Shown in pieces: positions 1 through 11,457 of a stretch of 64,000 nt of DNA (its first letter is position 1; the number at the start of each line of letters is the position of its first letter). Position numbers and translations under genes: made by a program. The notes below the pieces were generated by a model. The model saw nothing but the letters and a program-made list of their open reading frames with translations. It had not been told where the DNA came from and did not search any database. This DNA comes from Brassica napus. Taxonomy: Eukaryota; Streptophyta; Magnoliopsida; Brassicales; Brassicaceae. Where the stretch lies: positions 1-64,000 of the forward strand of contig NW_026016841.1 of the NCBI RefSeq assembly GCF_020379485.1, given 5' to 3'.

Positions 1-1430
1 TAAAACTTGACCTGCGATCACTGCACGAAGAAAGGGCCACAGAAGGACAAATGCTGGGATACTACATCCGCACCTCAAGCCCAACAAATTTAGGGACAAC
101 CGCCCTCAATACCAAGATGCAAGAGCCAACTTCTCAACTGATGGTGCTGAGCCAACAACACCAATCACCATGGGTATAAGAAACTAGGTGTGGGAAGAGC
201 TACTGCCTCCACATCAGGCTATGCCACGCCAAGAGCCAATCTAGATGAGACCATCAAGAAGTCTGACTTAACCGCTCTCATCAAGGCTCTCAAGGAATCT
301 GGTATATCTAAAACTCTTGGTATCTCCCTTAATGCTTCTCACAATGCAAATGGTTCTATGAATAATTTAAATCGGCTAAGCCCTTAGTTATAGACTCTGG
401 TGCTTCTCATCACATGATAAGTGATTTAGAACTGATTAAGAACATAGAACCGGCTTTAGGAAATGTGATGATAGCAAATGGAGATAAATTCCAATAAAAG
501 GTGTAGGTGAACTTAGATTGTTTGATAAAGAATCTAAAGCTTTCTATATGCCTACATTTGCCTCAACCTACTGTCTGTTAAAAAAGTAACTAATGATCTC
601 AATTGTCAAGTTACTTTCACGCCTAACAGTGTATACTTTCAGGATATTGATTCTAGTAAGTTGCTTGGCAAAGGTGTTACCAAGGGAGACTTGTACTTAC
701 TTGAGGACACAAGACCTGTATCTCAATTATCGTGTGTGTTTCATTCTGTTTCTGAATTCCCTAAAGATGAAATCTGGCATGCTAGACTAGGACATCCCCA
801 TTCTCGTGCCTTGAACATCCTGTTGCCTAGTATTTCTTTTAAAAATGAGTGTGAAGCGTGTATATTAGGAAAACATTGCAGAACTGTGTTTCCTAAATCA
901 AAACCCAATATGAAAACTGCTTTGATTTGATTCACTCTGATGTGTGGACTGCTCCATGTGTATCTAGAGAACAACATAAATATTTTGTGACATTCATTGA
1001 TGAAAAATCTAAATACACATGGATCACTTTGTTGCAATCTAAGGATAGGGTGCTAGAAGCATTTAAAAATTTCAGAACTATATTACTAACCATTTCAATG
1101 TTAAGATTAAAATTCTTAGATCAGATAATGGTGGTGAATATACTAGCACAGCCTTCAAACAACATCTAGCCTCACATGGAATCATTCAACAAACCAGCTG
1201 TCCTTACACACCCCAACAAAATGGTGTGGCTGAAAGAAAGAATAGACACTTGATGGAAGTGGCAAGGAGTATGATGTTCCATACAAATGTACCCAAGCGG
1301 TTTTGGGGGATGCAGTAGTCACAGCCACCTACCTAATCAACCGCACACCTACAAGAGTCCTCTTTGATGCCACCCCATATGAGGTACTAAACAAATCTAG
1401 ACCATCAATTGATCATTTGCGTGTGTTTGG
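1..1430 (+). pseudogene. copia gag end, protease and integrase, frameshifted
   Basis: This is the N-terminal half of the copia polyprotein, readable only by changing frame several times. Near base 10 a CDHCTKKG...DKCW zinc knuckle of the nucleocapsid is recognisable with its histidine lost. The protease motif DSGASHHMI is at about 390-420. The pre-integrase motif WHARLGHPHSRAL is at about 775-815, followed by a CEACILGKH zinc cysteine pair and the integrase core (HSDVW, FVTFIDEKSKYTW, then NGVAERKNRHL near 1222-1252). Stops and frame changes near 365, 500, 930, 1085 and 1300 prevent one continuous product. In a live element this part packages RNA, cuts the polyprotein and inserts the cDNA. 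Confidence 0.88.
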
Positions 1431-3644
1431 GTGTGTGTGCTTTGTTTTGATTCCAGGAGAACTAAGAAACAAACTGGAGGCAAAGAGCACAAAGCAATGT
1501 TCATTGGATACTCTACGCACCAAAAGGGGTACAAATGCTATGTACCAGAGACAAGGAGAGTCCTAGTATCCAGAGATGTTAAGTTCATGGAATCCAAGGC
1601 CTATGATGAGAAGAGTTGGGAGGAACTCAAAGATCTATCTCATTCTGCCTCGGACAGAGCTAACAACCTGAAGATTCTTATGGAAAGACTCGGCATTAAC
1701 CTAGAAAAGGAACCAGAGAAAGGCCGGGACACTACTCCTTATAAAGAGACCATGGTTCATAACACTGAAGACTCTCATCCTGACCATGAAGGGGGGAATG
1801 AAGATCAACCGGCGCAAGCTCAACCTGAAGAAAACCCAGTATTATCTCATGATCAAGATGAGATGGGACAACCAGACACTGAAGCTCAAGAAGGAGAACC
1901 AAGCAGCAGTAATGAACCTGAGCAGACACAAGTCCTAAGGAGAAGTACAAGGATCAGAAGACCAGCCTCAGATTGGGTTAAAAATGATTTTGTTTACTAC
2001 AATGCTCAAGCTGTGGCACATCCAGAAAGTGGATTATGCTCCCTAGCTCACTATCCAGAAGAACATCAAGTCTTTATGAGTTCATTGGACCTGGAATGGA
2101 TACCAAGAACATATGCAGAAGCTATGGAAGATGATGAATGGAGGAAATCGGTGGATGATGAAATGAGGGCCATGGAGAAGAACAACACCTGGTATGAGAC
2201 AGAACTTCCAAAAGGGAAGAAAGCCGTGACCAGCAGACTCATACATACCATTAAGTATCTTGCAAATGGGAAGCCAGAAAGAAAGAAGACCAGACTGGTG
2301 GCAAGAGGATACACACAAGTGTATGGAGAGGACTATCTAGACACCTTTGCACCAGTGGCCAAGCTTCATACAATCCGGATTCTACTCTCATTAGCAGTGA
2401 ACCTAGAATGGGACCTTTGGCAAATGGATGTGAAGAATGCTTTCCTGCAAGGAGAACTAGAAGATGAAGTGTATATGAAACCACCTCCGGGGATGGAAGA
2501 AATGGTGAAACCAGGGAATGTCCTTAGACTCAGAAAGGCAATCTATGGCTTGAAGCAATCACCAAGAGCTTGGTACCACAAGCTAAGCACTACATTGAAT
2601 GGAAGGGGATTTGTGAAGTCTCAAGCGGATCACACACTCTTCACTCTCACCAGCAAGCAAGGAATTACGGTAATTCTAGTCTATGTGGATGACATCATCA
2701 TCACGGGTAGTGACAAGGAGGGGATCAGTTTAACCAAGACATTTCTCAAGGCCGCATTTGACATCAAAGACCTGGGAGAACTGAAGTACTTCCTTGGCAT
2801 TGAGATGTGCAGATCAAAGGAAGGATTATTCATGTCCCAAAGAAAGTATACCCTGGACATATTAAAGGAGGCAGGAGATCTTGGAGGAAGACATGCCAAG
2901 ACACCACTTGAAGAAGGTTACAAGGTATTGCGAGAGGGGGAGTATGAAGACACTCCATTTGAAGATGTCAAGCAGTATAGACGGATGGTTGGGAAGCTGA
3001 TCTATCTAACCATCACTCGGCCAGATGTGTGTTTCGCAGTTAATCAAGTGAGCCAGCACATGCAAACTCCCAAGGTTCATCACTGGAACATGGTGGAGAG
3101 GATTCTAAGATACTTAAGAGAAGCGCCAGGACAAGGTGTATGGATGGCTTGCAACAAGAACACTGAGGTGATAGGATACTGTGATGCAGATTGGGCTGGA
3201 GATAGAGTAGACAGAAGGTCAACCACCGGTTATTGTACATTCATTGGAGGGAATCTTGTCACTTGGAAGAGCAAGAAACAGAAAGTAGTATCTTGTTCAA
3301 GCGCAGAAGCAGAGTACAGATCAATGAGGAAGCTAACCAGTGAGCTTATCTGGATAAAGGGGCTTTTAGGCGACTTGGGAATTGAGATCACCTCTCCCAT
3401 GACCATGCACTGTGACAACCAAGCCGCAATACACATTGCATCCAACTCAGTCTTTCATGAAAGGACAAAGCACATAGAAGTAGACTGCCACAAGGTCAGA
3501 CAAGCAGTGGAGCAGCAAGTGATTCTCCCATGTTATACAAGAAGTGCGGATCAGCTGGCTGACATCTTCACCAAGGCGGCCAGTAGCAAAGTTTGTGAGT
3601 CCATTCTTCCAAGACTTGGACTCATAAACCTTCCATGTCAATGA
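1431..3644 (+). CDS. copia integrase C-terminus, reverse transcriptase and RNase H (737-codon open frame)
   Basis: This is the longest intact stretch of the copia polyprotein and copies element RNA into DNA. The first residues are the end of integrase (FIGYSTHQKGYKCY, VLVSRDVKF). An acidic, low-complexity linker follows (about residues 70-180, rich in E, Q and P). RVT_2 reverse transcriptase begins near residue 240, with the first catalytic aspartate in QMDVKNAFLQGELEDEVY and the catalytic pair in YVDDIIITG. RNase H follows, with YCDADWAGD, SSAEAEYR and DNQAAIHIA. The frame starts at a GTG inside integrase, so it is a fragment of a longer polyprotein and not a separate gene. A frameshift separates it from the 1303-1566 frame. 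It ends 141 bases before the LTR. Confidence 0.92.
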   Translation: MCVLCFDSRRTKKQTGGKEHKAMFIGYSTHQKGYKCYVPETRRVLVSRDVKFMESKAYDEKSWEELKDLSHSASDRANNLKILMERLGINLEKEPEKGRDTTPYKETMVHNTEDSHPDHEGGNEDQPAQAQPEENPVLSHDQDEMGQPDTEAQEGEPSSSNEPEQTQVLRRSTRIRRPASDWVKNDFVYYNAQAVAHPESGLCSLAHYPEEHQVFMSSLDLEWIPRTYAEAMEDDEWRKSVDDEMRAMEKNNTWYETELPKGKKAVTSRLIHTIKYLANGKPERKKTRLVARGYTQVYGEDYLDTFAPVAKLHTIRILLSLAVNLEWDLWQMDVKNAFLQGELEDEVYMKPPPGMEEMVKPGNVLRLRKAIYGLKQSPRAWYHKLSTTLNGRGFVKSQADHTLFTLTSKQGITVILVYVDDIIITGSDKEGISLTKTFLKAAFDIKDLGELKYFLGIEMCRSKEGLFMSQRKYTLDILKEAGDLGGRHAKTPLEEGYKVLREGEYEDTPFEDVKQYRRMVGKLIYLTITRPDVCFAVNQVSQHMQTPKVHHWNMVERILRYLREAPGQGVWMACNKNTEVIGYCDADWAGDRVDRRSTTGYCTFIGGNLVTWKSKKQKVVSCSSAEAEYRSMRKLTSELIWIKGLLGDLGIEITSPMTMHCDNQAAIHIASNSVFHERTKHIEVDCHKVRQAVEQQVILPCYTRSADQLADIFTKAASSKVCESILPRLGLINLPCQ

Positions 3645-3785
3645 TCTCCTCACCGTGGAGTATTCTACTCTTTTTCCTTTGCTTGGTTTTTATCCCAAGT
3701 GGTTTTTCCAAGAAAAGGTTTTAATGAGGGAATACTTCATGGCTTTCCAAGCTTGACACTCACTACTGTCAAGCTTGAGGGGGAG

Positions 3786-4180
3786 TGTTGACATGAAGAA
3801 TTAAACAAAGGGAAGTAGTGGAGGAAGTGGGAGAAGTGGCCATATCACTTACCAAATGGGGAGGAGTGGCTAGTCCACTACTAGTTAGTGGAGGAAGTGG
3901 GAGGAGTGGCCATATCACTTACCAAATGGGGAGGAGTGGCTAGTCCACTACTAGTTATTTATTCTTCCACCATTGAGTGTTTATTGCTTTTGTTTCCTTT
4001 AAATACAACATGTATGTTACACAATTAAACACACAATTCAATACAAACATTTCTTTTATTCTCTCAATCTCACAAATCCTCTCATTCTCTTAAATTCTCA
4101 AATTTCTCTTCTCTCTCAAATACTTACGGTTACTTCACTCCTTTTTTACTTTGTTCGTGTGCTTCATCACGGTTAAAACA
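3786..4180 (+). repeat. 3' LTR of the copia element at the left edge
   Basis: The repeat starts TGTTGACATGAAG immediately after a purine-rich tract and probably ends in ...GGTTAAAACA at 4180, where gypsy sequence begins. It holds a TATA-like region (TTTAAATACAACATG, about 3998) and a pyrimidine-rich leader. No second copy is in the window, so the end is set only by the CA dinucleotide and the change of sequence. Confidence 0.75.
3817..3956 (+). repeat. 70-bp tandem duplication inside the LTR
   Basis: Two units of 70 bp (3817-3886 and 3887-3956) begin AGTGGAGGAAGTGGGAG and end CCACTACTAGTT. They differ at one base (GAGAAG versus GAGGAG). Each unit itself contains repeated AGTGG motifs. The duplication lies in the U3 part upstream of the TATA-like site, where LTR enhancers are usually found. 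Confidence 0.95.
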
Positions 4181-4195
4181 CTTAGAAGCTCTCAT

Positions 4196-4756
4196 AATCC
4201 CACAAATTATCACTTGGGTCTCGCCAATTACTATCGACGATTTATCCAGGGATATAGTATTATCGCACGTCCCCTTACTCTGCTACTACGTAAAGATGGT
4301 TACATATGGGGATCAGATGAATCTATGGATTTCAGATTACTCAAAGAAGCGCTTACGACGGCCGCTGTCCTCGCGTTACCAGACTTTAAGAAGACGTTTG
4401 TCGTCGAAACAGACGCCTCTAACACCGGCATAGGAGCGGTACTAATGCAAGACAATCATCCCATATGCTATATCAGTCGAGCTTTGGGGAAACACCATCA
4501 AGGACTATCCGTTTATGAGAAAGAACTCCTTGCCGTTGTTCACGCAGTACAGACGTGGAGTCCCTACTTGGCTCATAACAAGTTTATTATTCGGACAGAT
4601 CAGAAAAGTCTCAAGTTTCTCTTGGAGCAGAAGATCACGACGCCATTCCAAAATATGTGGTTATCGAAACTAATGGGTTACACCTTCGACATCGAATACA
4701 AGCAAGGAAAAGAAAACATCGCAGCCGATGCACTATCACGGGTATCTGGTTCTTAA
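4196..4756 (+). pseudogene. Ty3/gypsy reverse transcriptase end and RNase H fragment
   Basis: The translation from about 4220 gives LANYYRRFIQGYS, the end of a gypsy reverse transcriptase, then the RNase H domain with [39 protein letters not shown] and ADALSR, all typical of Ty3/gypsy pol. The first two thirds of RT, with the YxDD site, are missing. The fragment abuts the copia LTR end at about 4180 without a visible target duplication. The frame is open for 201 codons, but upstream stops and the missing domains mark it as a remnant. Confidence 0.9.
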
Positions 4757-5003
4757 TTGCTTCAGATAACGCTCTCTCAGATTCACCATGGCTTCTATGA
4801 GGAACTTAAACTGCTCTGGGACTCTGATCCAGTCCTTAAGAAAATCATCTCAGAACTACAGGTTAAACCTTCATCCCATGGTGAATTGCCGGAATCGTGC
4901 TGTCACTAAGGTGCTGGTTCATTGGAAGGGACAGTCCCCGGACAATGCTACTTGGGAATTCTATCAAGACTTTGCAGCAAAGTATGCAGATTTTCATACT
5001 TGA
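4757..5003 (+). pseudogene. gypsy pol remnant: linker fused to a chromodomain-like tail, integrase deleted
   Basis: Bases 4757-4880 encode the linker that normally follows RNase H (HHGFYEELKLLWDSD is readable in another frame). At about 4880 the sequence jumps to the C-terminus: VTKVLVHWKGQSPDNATWEF, a chromodomain-like segment of plant chromoviruses, ending at the stop near 5003. The whole integrase core is therefore deleted. Chromodomains steer integration to marked chromatin; here it is only a relic. Confidence 0.8.
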
Positions 5004-5728
5004 GGCCAAGTATGTTCTCAACGGGGGAGTATTAAGACAGGATTATGTCACGGGTTACTCAAACCAATCTCGTACCGGTTTTATCCAGAATTCTTTACAC
5101 ATTGGTTTTATTTATATTTCTTTGTGTTTGGATAATTATCAGTTTGTTACGATAAACATCCTTTATGTTTTGAGATTAGGATTCTTTGTTTCTTATATAA
5201 GGCGTAGCCTTCACAGAGTTTTAATAATATAAGAATACTTTTACAATCTCTTAAACTCTTCAATTACTTTCTGTGCAAGCAACACAACTATCCTTAAGCA
5301 TTCTTCGAGTTGATCCTTCTACCTCAGTGATCATCTTCTAGGTCTGTGCATCTCCGTTATTCTAATCCGCAAGTAGGATTACTAGCTTGGGACTTACGTT
5401 ACAGGTTTACTGTCTCATCTGATCCTTCACGATTAAAATTTGGGTTAGTGGATAGTTTAATCACCACACCATTAATACCTACATGGGGACGGAGGAAGAA
5501 GGTGACTCGAAAGCCTATAGTTTGAGCCGATATCGCGCGTTTCAAGAATGCCCAGTTTCTATTATTGAGGATGGGCAGTTTCTATTATCAAAAGCACAGT
5601 TTCTATTATCAAAAGCCCAAACCAAACTTAAACTTGAATAAATGAAACGCTGTGTATTGAGTTAGTGACGTGGCAGACGAAATGGACACCTTGGGAGAGA
5701 AGCAAACTGTTATTTATATAAATATAGA
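5004..5728 (+). repeat. probable gypsy LTR remnant and a short triple repeat, no gene
   Basis: A purine tract (ACGGGGGAG, about 5018-5027) follows the pol stop, so an LTR probably starts near 5030 (TATTAAGACAGG). It contains a TATA-like CTTATATAAGGC at about 5192. No second LTR or clear 3' end is visible. Around 5550-5620 a motif of about 21 bp (CAGTTTCTATTATcAAAAGC) occurs three times in tandem. No coding sequence is seen. Confidence 0.5.
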
Positions 5729-7784
5729 CTAGGGAATAATCCACGCGTAAATTAATTATTTAACTAATCTTATTATTTTATATCAAATGATAATACTAAA
5801 ATATATTTTAATGTAATATTTACTTATTATTTATTTTATTTAGGAAAAATTTGAAAAAATACACTTATATAAGATTTTAATTTGAAAACTACATCATTTT
5901 TTATAATTTTAGAAAACTACACTTATGTATATGTAAATTGACTAAATTGTCCAATTTGAATATTAATTAAACTTAATAATTTCAAAAAAAATAAGATAAA
6001 TCAAAATCTTAATAATATATCTACACACCACCACATATCTTACAAATTTATTGAAAACAAAAGGAAACCAGCTTCTCGTGGGTTAGTAGTATCTTCTCTG
6101 TAACAAAGCATTGTCTCTTTGTTTCATAGTTTCTTTTTCTTTTCATTCATAAGTTTTTTTATTTCTTTATCCATTAAGTGTAACTCAATTTCTTAAATTC
6201 TCATTTTCTCTTCTTGCACAAAGCATATCTTTCTGTTTAAAATTCAGAGAAATGTTTTTTAAAAAAAATCAGAGACATAAATTTACGAAAGATATATATA
6301 TGTAAGAAATGACGTGATTACTTTTGTATATGGGGTATTAGGGTTGTTGTGCAACTTTCTTTGTATAAGGCTAAAAAAAAAAAAGCTTATACAGATAAAC
6401 TTCTTAATAAAGGTACCAACACATCATAAATTTTTTCTTTCATAACATCATTGTTATTTTTAAAACCAATTATAAGAAAAAAAACTTGTTATTTTAAAAT
6501 TTTAAATAATAAAATAACACATTCATCTCAAACATAGATTTATCTTAAATATAAATAATTATACTATTATTATTACTTTCGGATTTAATTTTATTTATTA
6601 AAATATATAAGTGGATAAAATTGTCTTTTCACATCCCTTTTATTTAACAATTTTCAGATAGATAGTTAATATACTTTTTTCTATTTCTTATATTATATAT
6701 TTTTTTATTTATTTCTTATATATTATATATATACTTATACTAATATTATGCTAGATGTTTAATGTAATATTCTTATTTCCTATATTGTATATTTACTTAT
6801 TTTTTAGTTTTTTAATTATATTATATATTTATTTATTCAAATTTTTTGCATTTATATTAAATAACAATATTACAATCAATTTGAGCGTAATATTTGTATT
6901 TCTTCTACTGCATATTTACTTATTATTTTTTTCTTATATTGCATATTTATTTATTCTAATATTATGATAGATGTTTAATGTAATATTTATATTTCTTATA
7001 TTGTATATTTACTGATTATTTATTTTATCATAAAGTTTTTAGATAAATGTTTAATTTTGTTTTTCTAATTTCTTATGTTGTATATTTACTTATTGGTTAT
7101 TTTTCCTTATATTTTATATTTACTTATTCTATTTTTTTTTGCTTTTAAATCAAATAATAATATTACGATAATATGTAATATTTATATTTCTTATATTGAA
7201 TATTTACTTATTATTTATTTTTATATTATATATTTACTTATAAAAATATTTGGAAATAATAAAAATGTAAAAGTATACATTTTTCAAATAAATTTTTAAT
7301 GTAGTTTTTCATTTTCTTATATTGTATATTTACTTATTATTTCTTGTTTTTCTTTGAGAAAGGGCTTTATTATTTATTGTTTCTTATATTGTATATTTAC
7401 TTAATCTAATTTTCTTACTTTTATATCTAATGGTAATATAATGATATATGTTTAATGTAATATTTTTATTTTTTATACTATATATTTACTATATATTTAT
7501 TTTAATATATAATTTTGAGATATGTGTTTAATGTAGTTTTTATATTTCTTATATTGTATATTTAATTTCTTTATATAATATATTTATTTATTTTAATATT
7601 ATAATAGATGCTTAATGTGATATTTCTATTTCTTATATTTATTTATTAGTTTTTAATATACATTTTTATATAGATGTTTAATTCAGTTTTTAATATACAT
7701 TTTCATGGCTTCTTTTCGAAGAGGGTTTCTAAAACGATGTGGACGTTCTATGGAGCCTCGATTAGTCTTTTTTATTAGTATAGA
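5729..7784 (-). mobile_element. Helitron-like element A (non-autonomous)
   Basis: Read on the minus strand it starts TCTATACTAATAAAA at 7784, followed by GGCTCCATAGAACGTCC, the 5' end shared by several elements in this window, and ends in CTAG at 5729-5732. Helitrons start with TC, end with CTRR and make no target duplication. The body is extremely AT-rich with repeated TTATATTGTATATTTACTTATT motifs and encodes no Rep/helicase, so it is non-autonomous. The usual 3' hairpin is degraded here. Confidence 0.7.
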
Positions 7785-7938
7785 CTAGGGTTTGGCCCGG
7801 GCTACGGGTGAGTTAGTAACAAAAAAATACATAAATATATCATTATGTTAATGAATATTTCAAAATGTTTAGCTTACTTAAATTTAAGGTGATATTAATC
7901 TCCATTGTGTATGTTTTGTTATTCTTATCAAAAATCCT

Positions 7939-9640
7939 CCTATATATTAATTGAGAAGTCACTTTATTGATTTATGCTGACGTGTCGCTCATAGAAGAGC
8001 TCTCCAATTATTTTTTATAATTTGATTGGTTGATGATTTTTCATTTATTTAATTAAAATTTTTAAAAGAAACTATTCATAGGATTATCTAATTTAATCTA
8101 TATTTCCAAACATACAATTAAACATCTTAAATATGATGAATTAATATAATTTGTTTATAGAAATAATTAAATATCTCGATTACATTATATAAATTGATAA
8201 GATACATACTATAGAAACATTTATAAAAATGATTTTTATTATGTTTATATTAGTAGTGAATAATAAATTATAGATTTTAGAAAACTAATTAATATAAACT
8301 TAATAATATTAATTAAATTCACTCATTCACTATATATATAGTATAAAAATGTGTCAAATGAATGCAAAATAGTCAAATATATAATTCTAAAAAATTTCAA
8401 TCATTGTCCAATGACAATGTAATATCATATATGCGTTATCACTTTTAGAAATGATTAAAATATTTTTATATTTTAAAACATAAAAATTATATGGTAGTTA
8501 TTTAATGTATATTAATCATGAAAAAGTTTATTTAATTAATCTATTAATATAAACAGATGAATTAATATTATTATATGGTAAGTCATTTAAAATTATATTA
8601 TTTGGTACTTCATTTAATTTATTATATGGTAAGTCATTTAATTATATTTATAAAATTATTTTTTACAGGATTTTTGTAGAGTTAATATTCTATTAATATA
8701 ATTTACATATCTTGGATTATAATAAAATTAGCATGCTTATTTTTATTAGGAAAAAAACAGACATAAATAAAAGAACAAGAGAGAATAATAATAAAATATG
8801 TTTGTTGTCTTCTTGGCATTTTTATATTCTTATGTATTTAATTTTTATTTGTTTGTCGAGGTACATTTACTTTTTTGTGTTAATATAAATGTGAACTAAT
8901 TAGTTTTATGTGTTTTTAAAATGTTAAGATAAATTTAGTAAGGAAATTCAATAAAAATGACCATCTCTAAAATTGTTAAAGTCAAAGATGAAAAATATAA
9001 TGTAAATTGAAAGTAAGAAAAATTATTTAAAAATTAATGAGATGTATTTGTTACGCTATAATAAACTTTTAAAATGTACTTTAATAAAATTTTAACAAAA
9101 ATTATACAAATAAAAACATTTTATTTCATATAATATTGGATCTCACATTAATATTAAGTATATATGCCTAAAATAACGACATTTGGTTATTTAAAAATTG
9201 AAATATTATTTTTTCTTATTAGCGAATCAGATTTAATTAATATAGGTAAGTTTTAATTTAATTTAAAATAAATTGAAACAATAATTTTAAAAGATATGTA
9301 AACTATGATTTGTTTTAATTAAAAACATTTAGTTGAATGAGTTAGTGTTTGATAAAATAGTGTGATGATCATAGATAATTTAAGGAAGAATTTGTTTGAT
9401 TAACCCATTTGAGTTTTATGCTAAACACTAAATTAAAAAAAAAATGAGTGAGAAAGTGTGATTTGGAACAAATTATGAAAAAATTTGCTTAAACTACCAT
9501 TTTCTTAATACATGTTTTTATGTTTACCTTAACCAAATTTATCCTTTGTTTTAAAAAGATAAATCCTACTATATATTAATTGAGAAACCACTTAATTTAC
9601 TTTTGATTATGTGTCTTTAATAGGTTAAGTTTTAAAAATA
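7939..9640 (+). mobile_element. two plus-strand Helitron-type 5' ends in AT-rich DNA
   Basis: TCCTATATATTAATTGAGAAG occurs at about 7940 and TCCTACTATATATTAATTGAGAAA at about 9571, each followed by a related segment (CACTT...ATTATGTGTC or TGACGTGTC, then TAATTTGATTGGTTG). This head sequence is typical of Brassicaceae Helitrons. The 3' ends are not identified, so the element limits are unknown. The sequence between them is more than 75% A+T with no coding signal. Confidence 0.5.
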
Positions 9641-10600
9641 TTTATAATTTGATTGGTTGTTGACATTTATTAGTTATTATTTTAATCAGATCTAAAAATA
9701 AAAGGTAACTCTAGAACTAATTAATACAAATTACCAAATAATACAAATGATATTACAAATAATGATTTTTGGTAACTAATTGTAGAATTAGAGAAGAATA
9801 TATATGTTTTATCAATTTCTCTATTTTTATCAATTAGTTATATATAATTAAATAAAATACTTTAGCATTTTTTATAGAAGTAAATTTAATGGTTGTATAT
9901 TATTATATAAAAGAATTGTATTTGTAGGTAAGGAATTATTATAACTTTTATGTTTTTAAAATCCACACAAAACCGTTTATAAAAGATCTTTCATGATAAA
10001 AACCTCTATTCATTGTATTGGTTATACTGGAGTTACACAAAAACATACATTCTTTTTTTTAGTTGAGAGCTAGAATATTTTCGGTTTTTTCATGTGTTAA
10101 ATTAAAATAGAAAATAATTCTACAACTAATTATCTGAATTAATTATAATATTCTTTTATGTAAAAAAAATATTTTTAATGACTAAGGTTTATATTTTTTA
10201 AACCGTCTCGTGTTGCTTATAATGAGTATTTTAAAACAAACACTGGGTATTTTACAGTTTACATAACTATTCACGTATAGTGCCTTCTAATGGGCAGCCT
10301 CTGCTTCTGATTATGTAGTTTCTTTGTACACTCGGCACTTGCTTTCTGTATAAGTACTTGGACAGTGGAAAGCTAGGGTTCTCGTAACCTATTACCAAAT
10401 CAAAGGCAAAACACACACGGTGAATTAGATCATTGTAACACCCTATGCCTATTTGATTCAATAAGGTGCAACTAAAATGTGTTACCTTCAGAGACAGATC
10501 ATGTAACACCATGGAACTGTACCAAATAGAACCTTCAAATAGCTTCTGCTTTTGATTATGAAGTTTGCAAGACTCTACATTTCAAGCAGAATATCAGACA
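9640..10600. other. AT-rich stretch without a recognisable gene
   Basis: Mostly A and T to 10260. From 10267 to 10560 the composition rises, and a short internal similarity occurs (CTTCTGCTTTTGATTATGAAGTTTGCA near 10543 resembles CTCTGCTTCTGATTATGTAGTTTCTTTG near 10299). This may be flanking DNA of the captured gene. I see no convincing reading frame. Confidence 0.4.
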
Positions 10601-10788
10601 TCATTGTCGTACCCATAGCTTCTTCCCTTTCCCTTCTTCTTCCTCTTTGCCAAATGAATAATCTCCTCAAGACACAATACATGAACTGGAATATATTGCC
10701 AATAGTCTTTCCAGTGGAAAGCTTGCAGGCCCTTCTTGAATGCATCCTGCTCTGCAATTACCTTCTTTTCTATCGATTTCTCAGAGGC
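10601..10788 (-). pseudogene. captured exon of an unidentified gene
   Basis: The minus strand is open from an acceptor-like TTTCTTTCTTAAG at 10789 to a TGA at 10601. The roughly 61 residues look like real protein: ASEKSIEKKVIAEQDAFKKG, then LQAFHWKDYWQYIPVHVL, then a basic lysine-rich end (AKRKKKGKGKK). The mixed composition, splice-like border and higher GC than the AT-rich surroundings suggest an exon caught inside Helitron B. I do not recognise the family. The next upstream exon would lie beyond the MITE at 10840-11457. Confidence 0.5.
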
Positions 10789-10839
10789 CTTAAGAAAGAA
10801 ACATCATCAATAAAAATATCAGATTCTATTAAAATACAT

Positions 10840-11457
10840 GGGTTTTCTGCAAAAAAACCCTCAATGTGGTTTTTTTTTGCAAATTAATCCGCGAACTCAA
10901 AAACCCACGGGTCAACCCTCCAAGTGCCAGTCAAACCGCAATATAACCCTCGGCCGTATTTATGTGTATTTGACTGTGTATAATTTTAACATTTTTTCAA
11001 TACTAGGTCGTTTTGGCGCTAATTTTTTAATGAAAAAAATATGTTGAACTCGTGGTTTGAAATTTGAACCTTAAATACCATGTGCATGCTATATAACCAT
11101 CTCGGCCAACAAATATATTTGTTTACTTAACAAACGCAATTATATAGATTTGTTTACTTAACAAACGCAATTATATAGATTTCTAAAACGAAATGACCTT
11201 GTTTTTCTCGGACATGGGAGCTTGCGTAAATGCACAATGAAGGTGGGGTTCAACAAATTTTTTTCATTAAAAAATTAGCGCCAAAACGACCTAGTATTGA
11301 AAAAATGTTAAAATTATACACAGTCAAATACACATAAATATGGCTGAGGGTTATATTGCGGTTTGACTGGCACTTGGAGGGTTGACCCGTGGGTTTTTGA
11401 GTTCGCGGATTAATTTGCAAAAAAAAATCACATTGAGGTTTTTTTTGCAGAAAACCC
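10840..11457. mobile_element. 618-bp Mutator-type foldback MITE with 9-bp target duplication
   Basis: The ends GGGTTTTCTGCAAAAAAACC and GGTTTTTTTTGCAGAAAACCC are inverted copies. The inverted arms extend about 210 bp (10840-11048 and 11248-11457) around a loop of about 200 bp. The element is flanked on both sides by AAAATACAT (10831-10839 and 11458-11466), a perfect 9-bp duplication, which is the Mutator signature. The two similar short ORFs on opposite strands are only the arms translated. The loop holds two direct copies of about 33 bp (TTTGTTTACTTAACAAACGCAATTATATAGA near 11118 and 11150). Confidence 0.93.

Larger units (their letters stand above)
1..4180 (+). mobile_element. Ty1/copia LTR retrotransposon, 5' truncated by the window
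   Basis: The domain order is gag zinc knuckle, protease, integrase, reverse transcriptase, RNase H, then polypurine tract and 3' LTR, which is the Ty1/copia order. The zinc knuckle lies at about 6-60, the protease DSGASHH motif at about 390-415, the integrase at about 770-1600 and the RT/RNase H up to 3644. A polypurine tract (TTGAGGGGGAG, ending 3785) precedes TGTTGACA, the LTR start. The 5' LTR is outside the window. Several frameshifts before 1431 show that the copy is dead. Confidence 0.93.

Noticed and set aside
6755..7299. Membrane-like frames rich in Ile, Leu, Phe and Tyr
   Set aside because: They lie in AT-rich Helitron sequence; the hydrophobicity comes from base composition.
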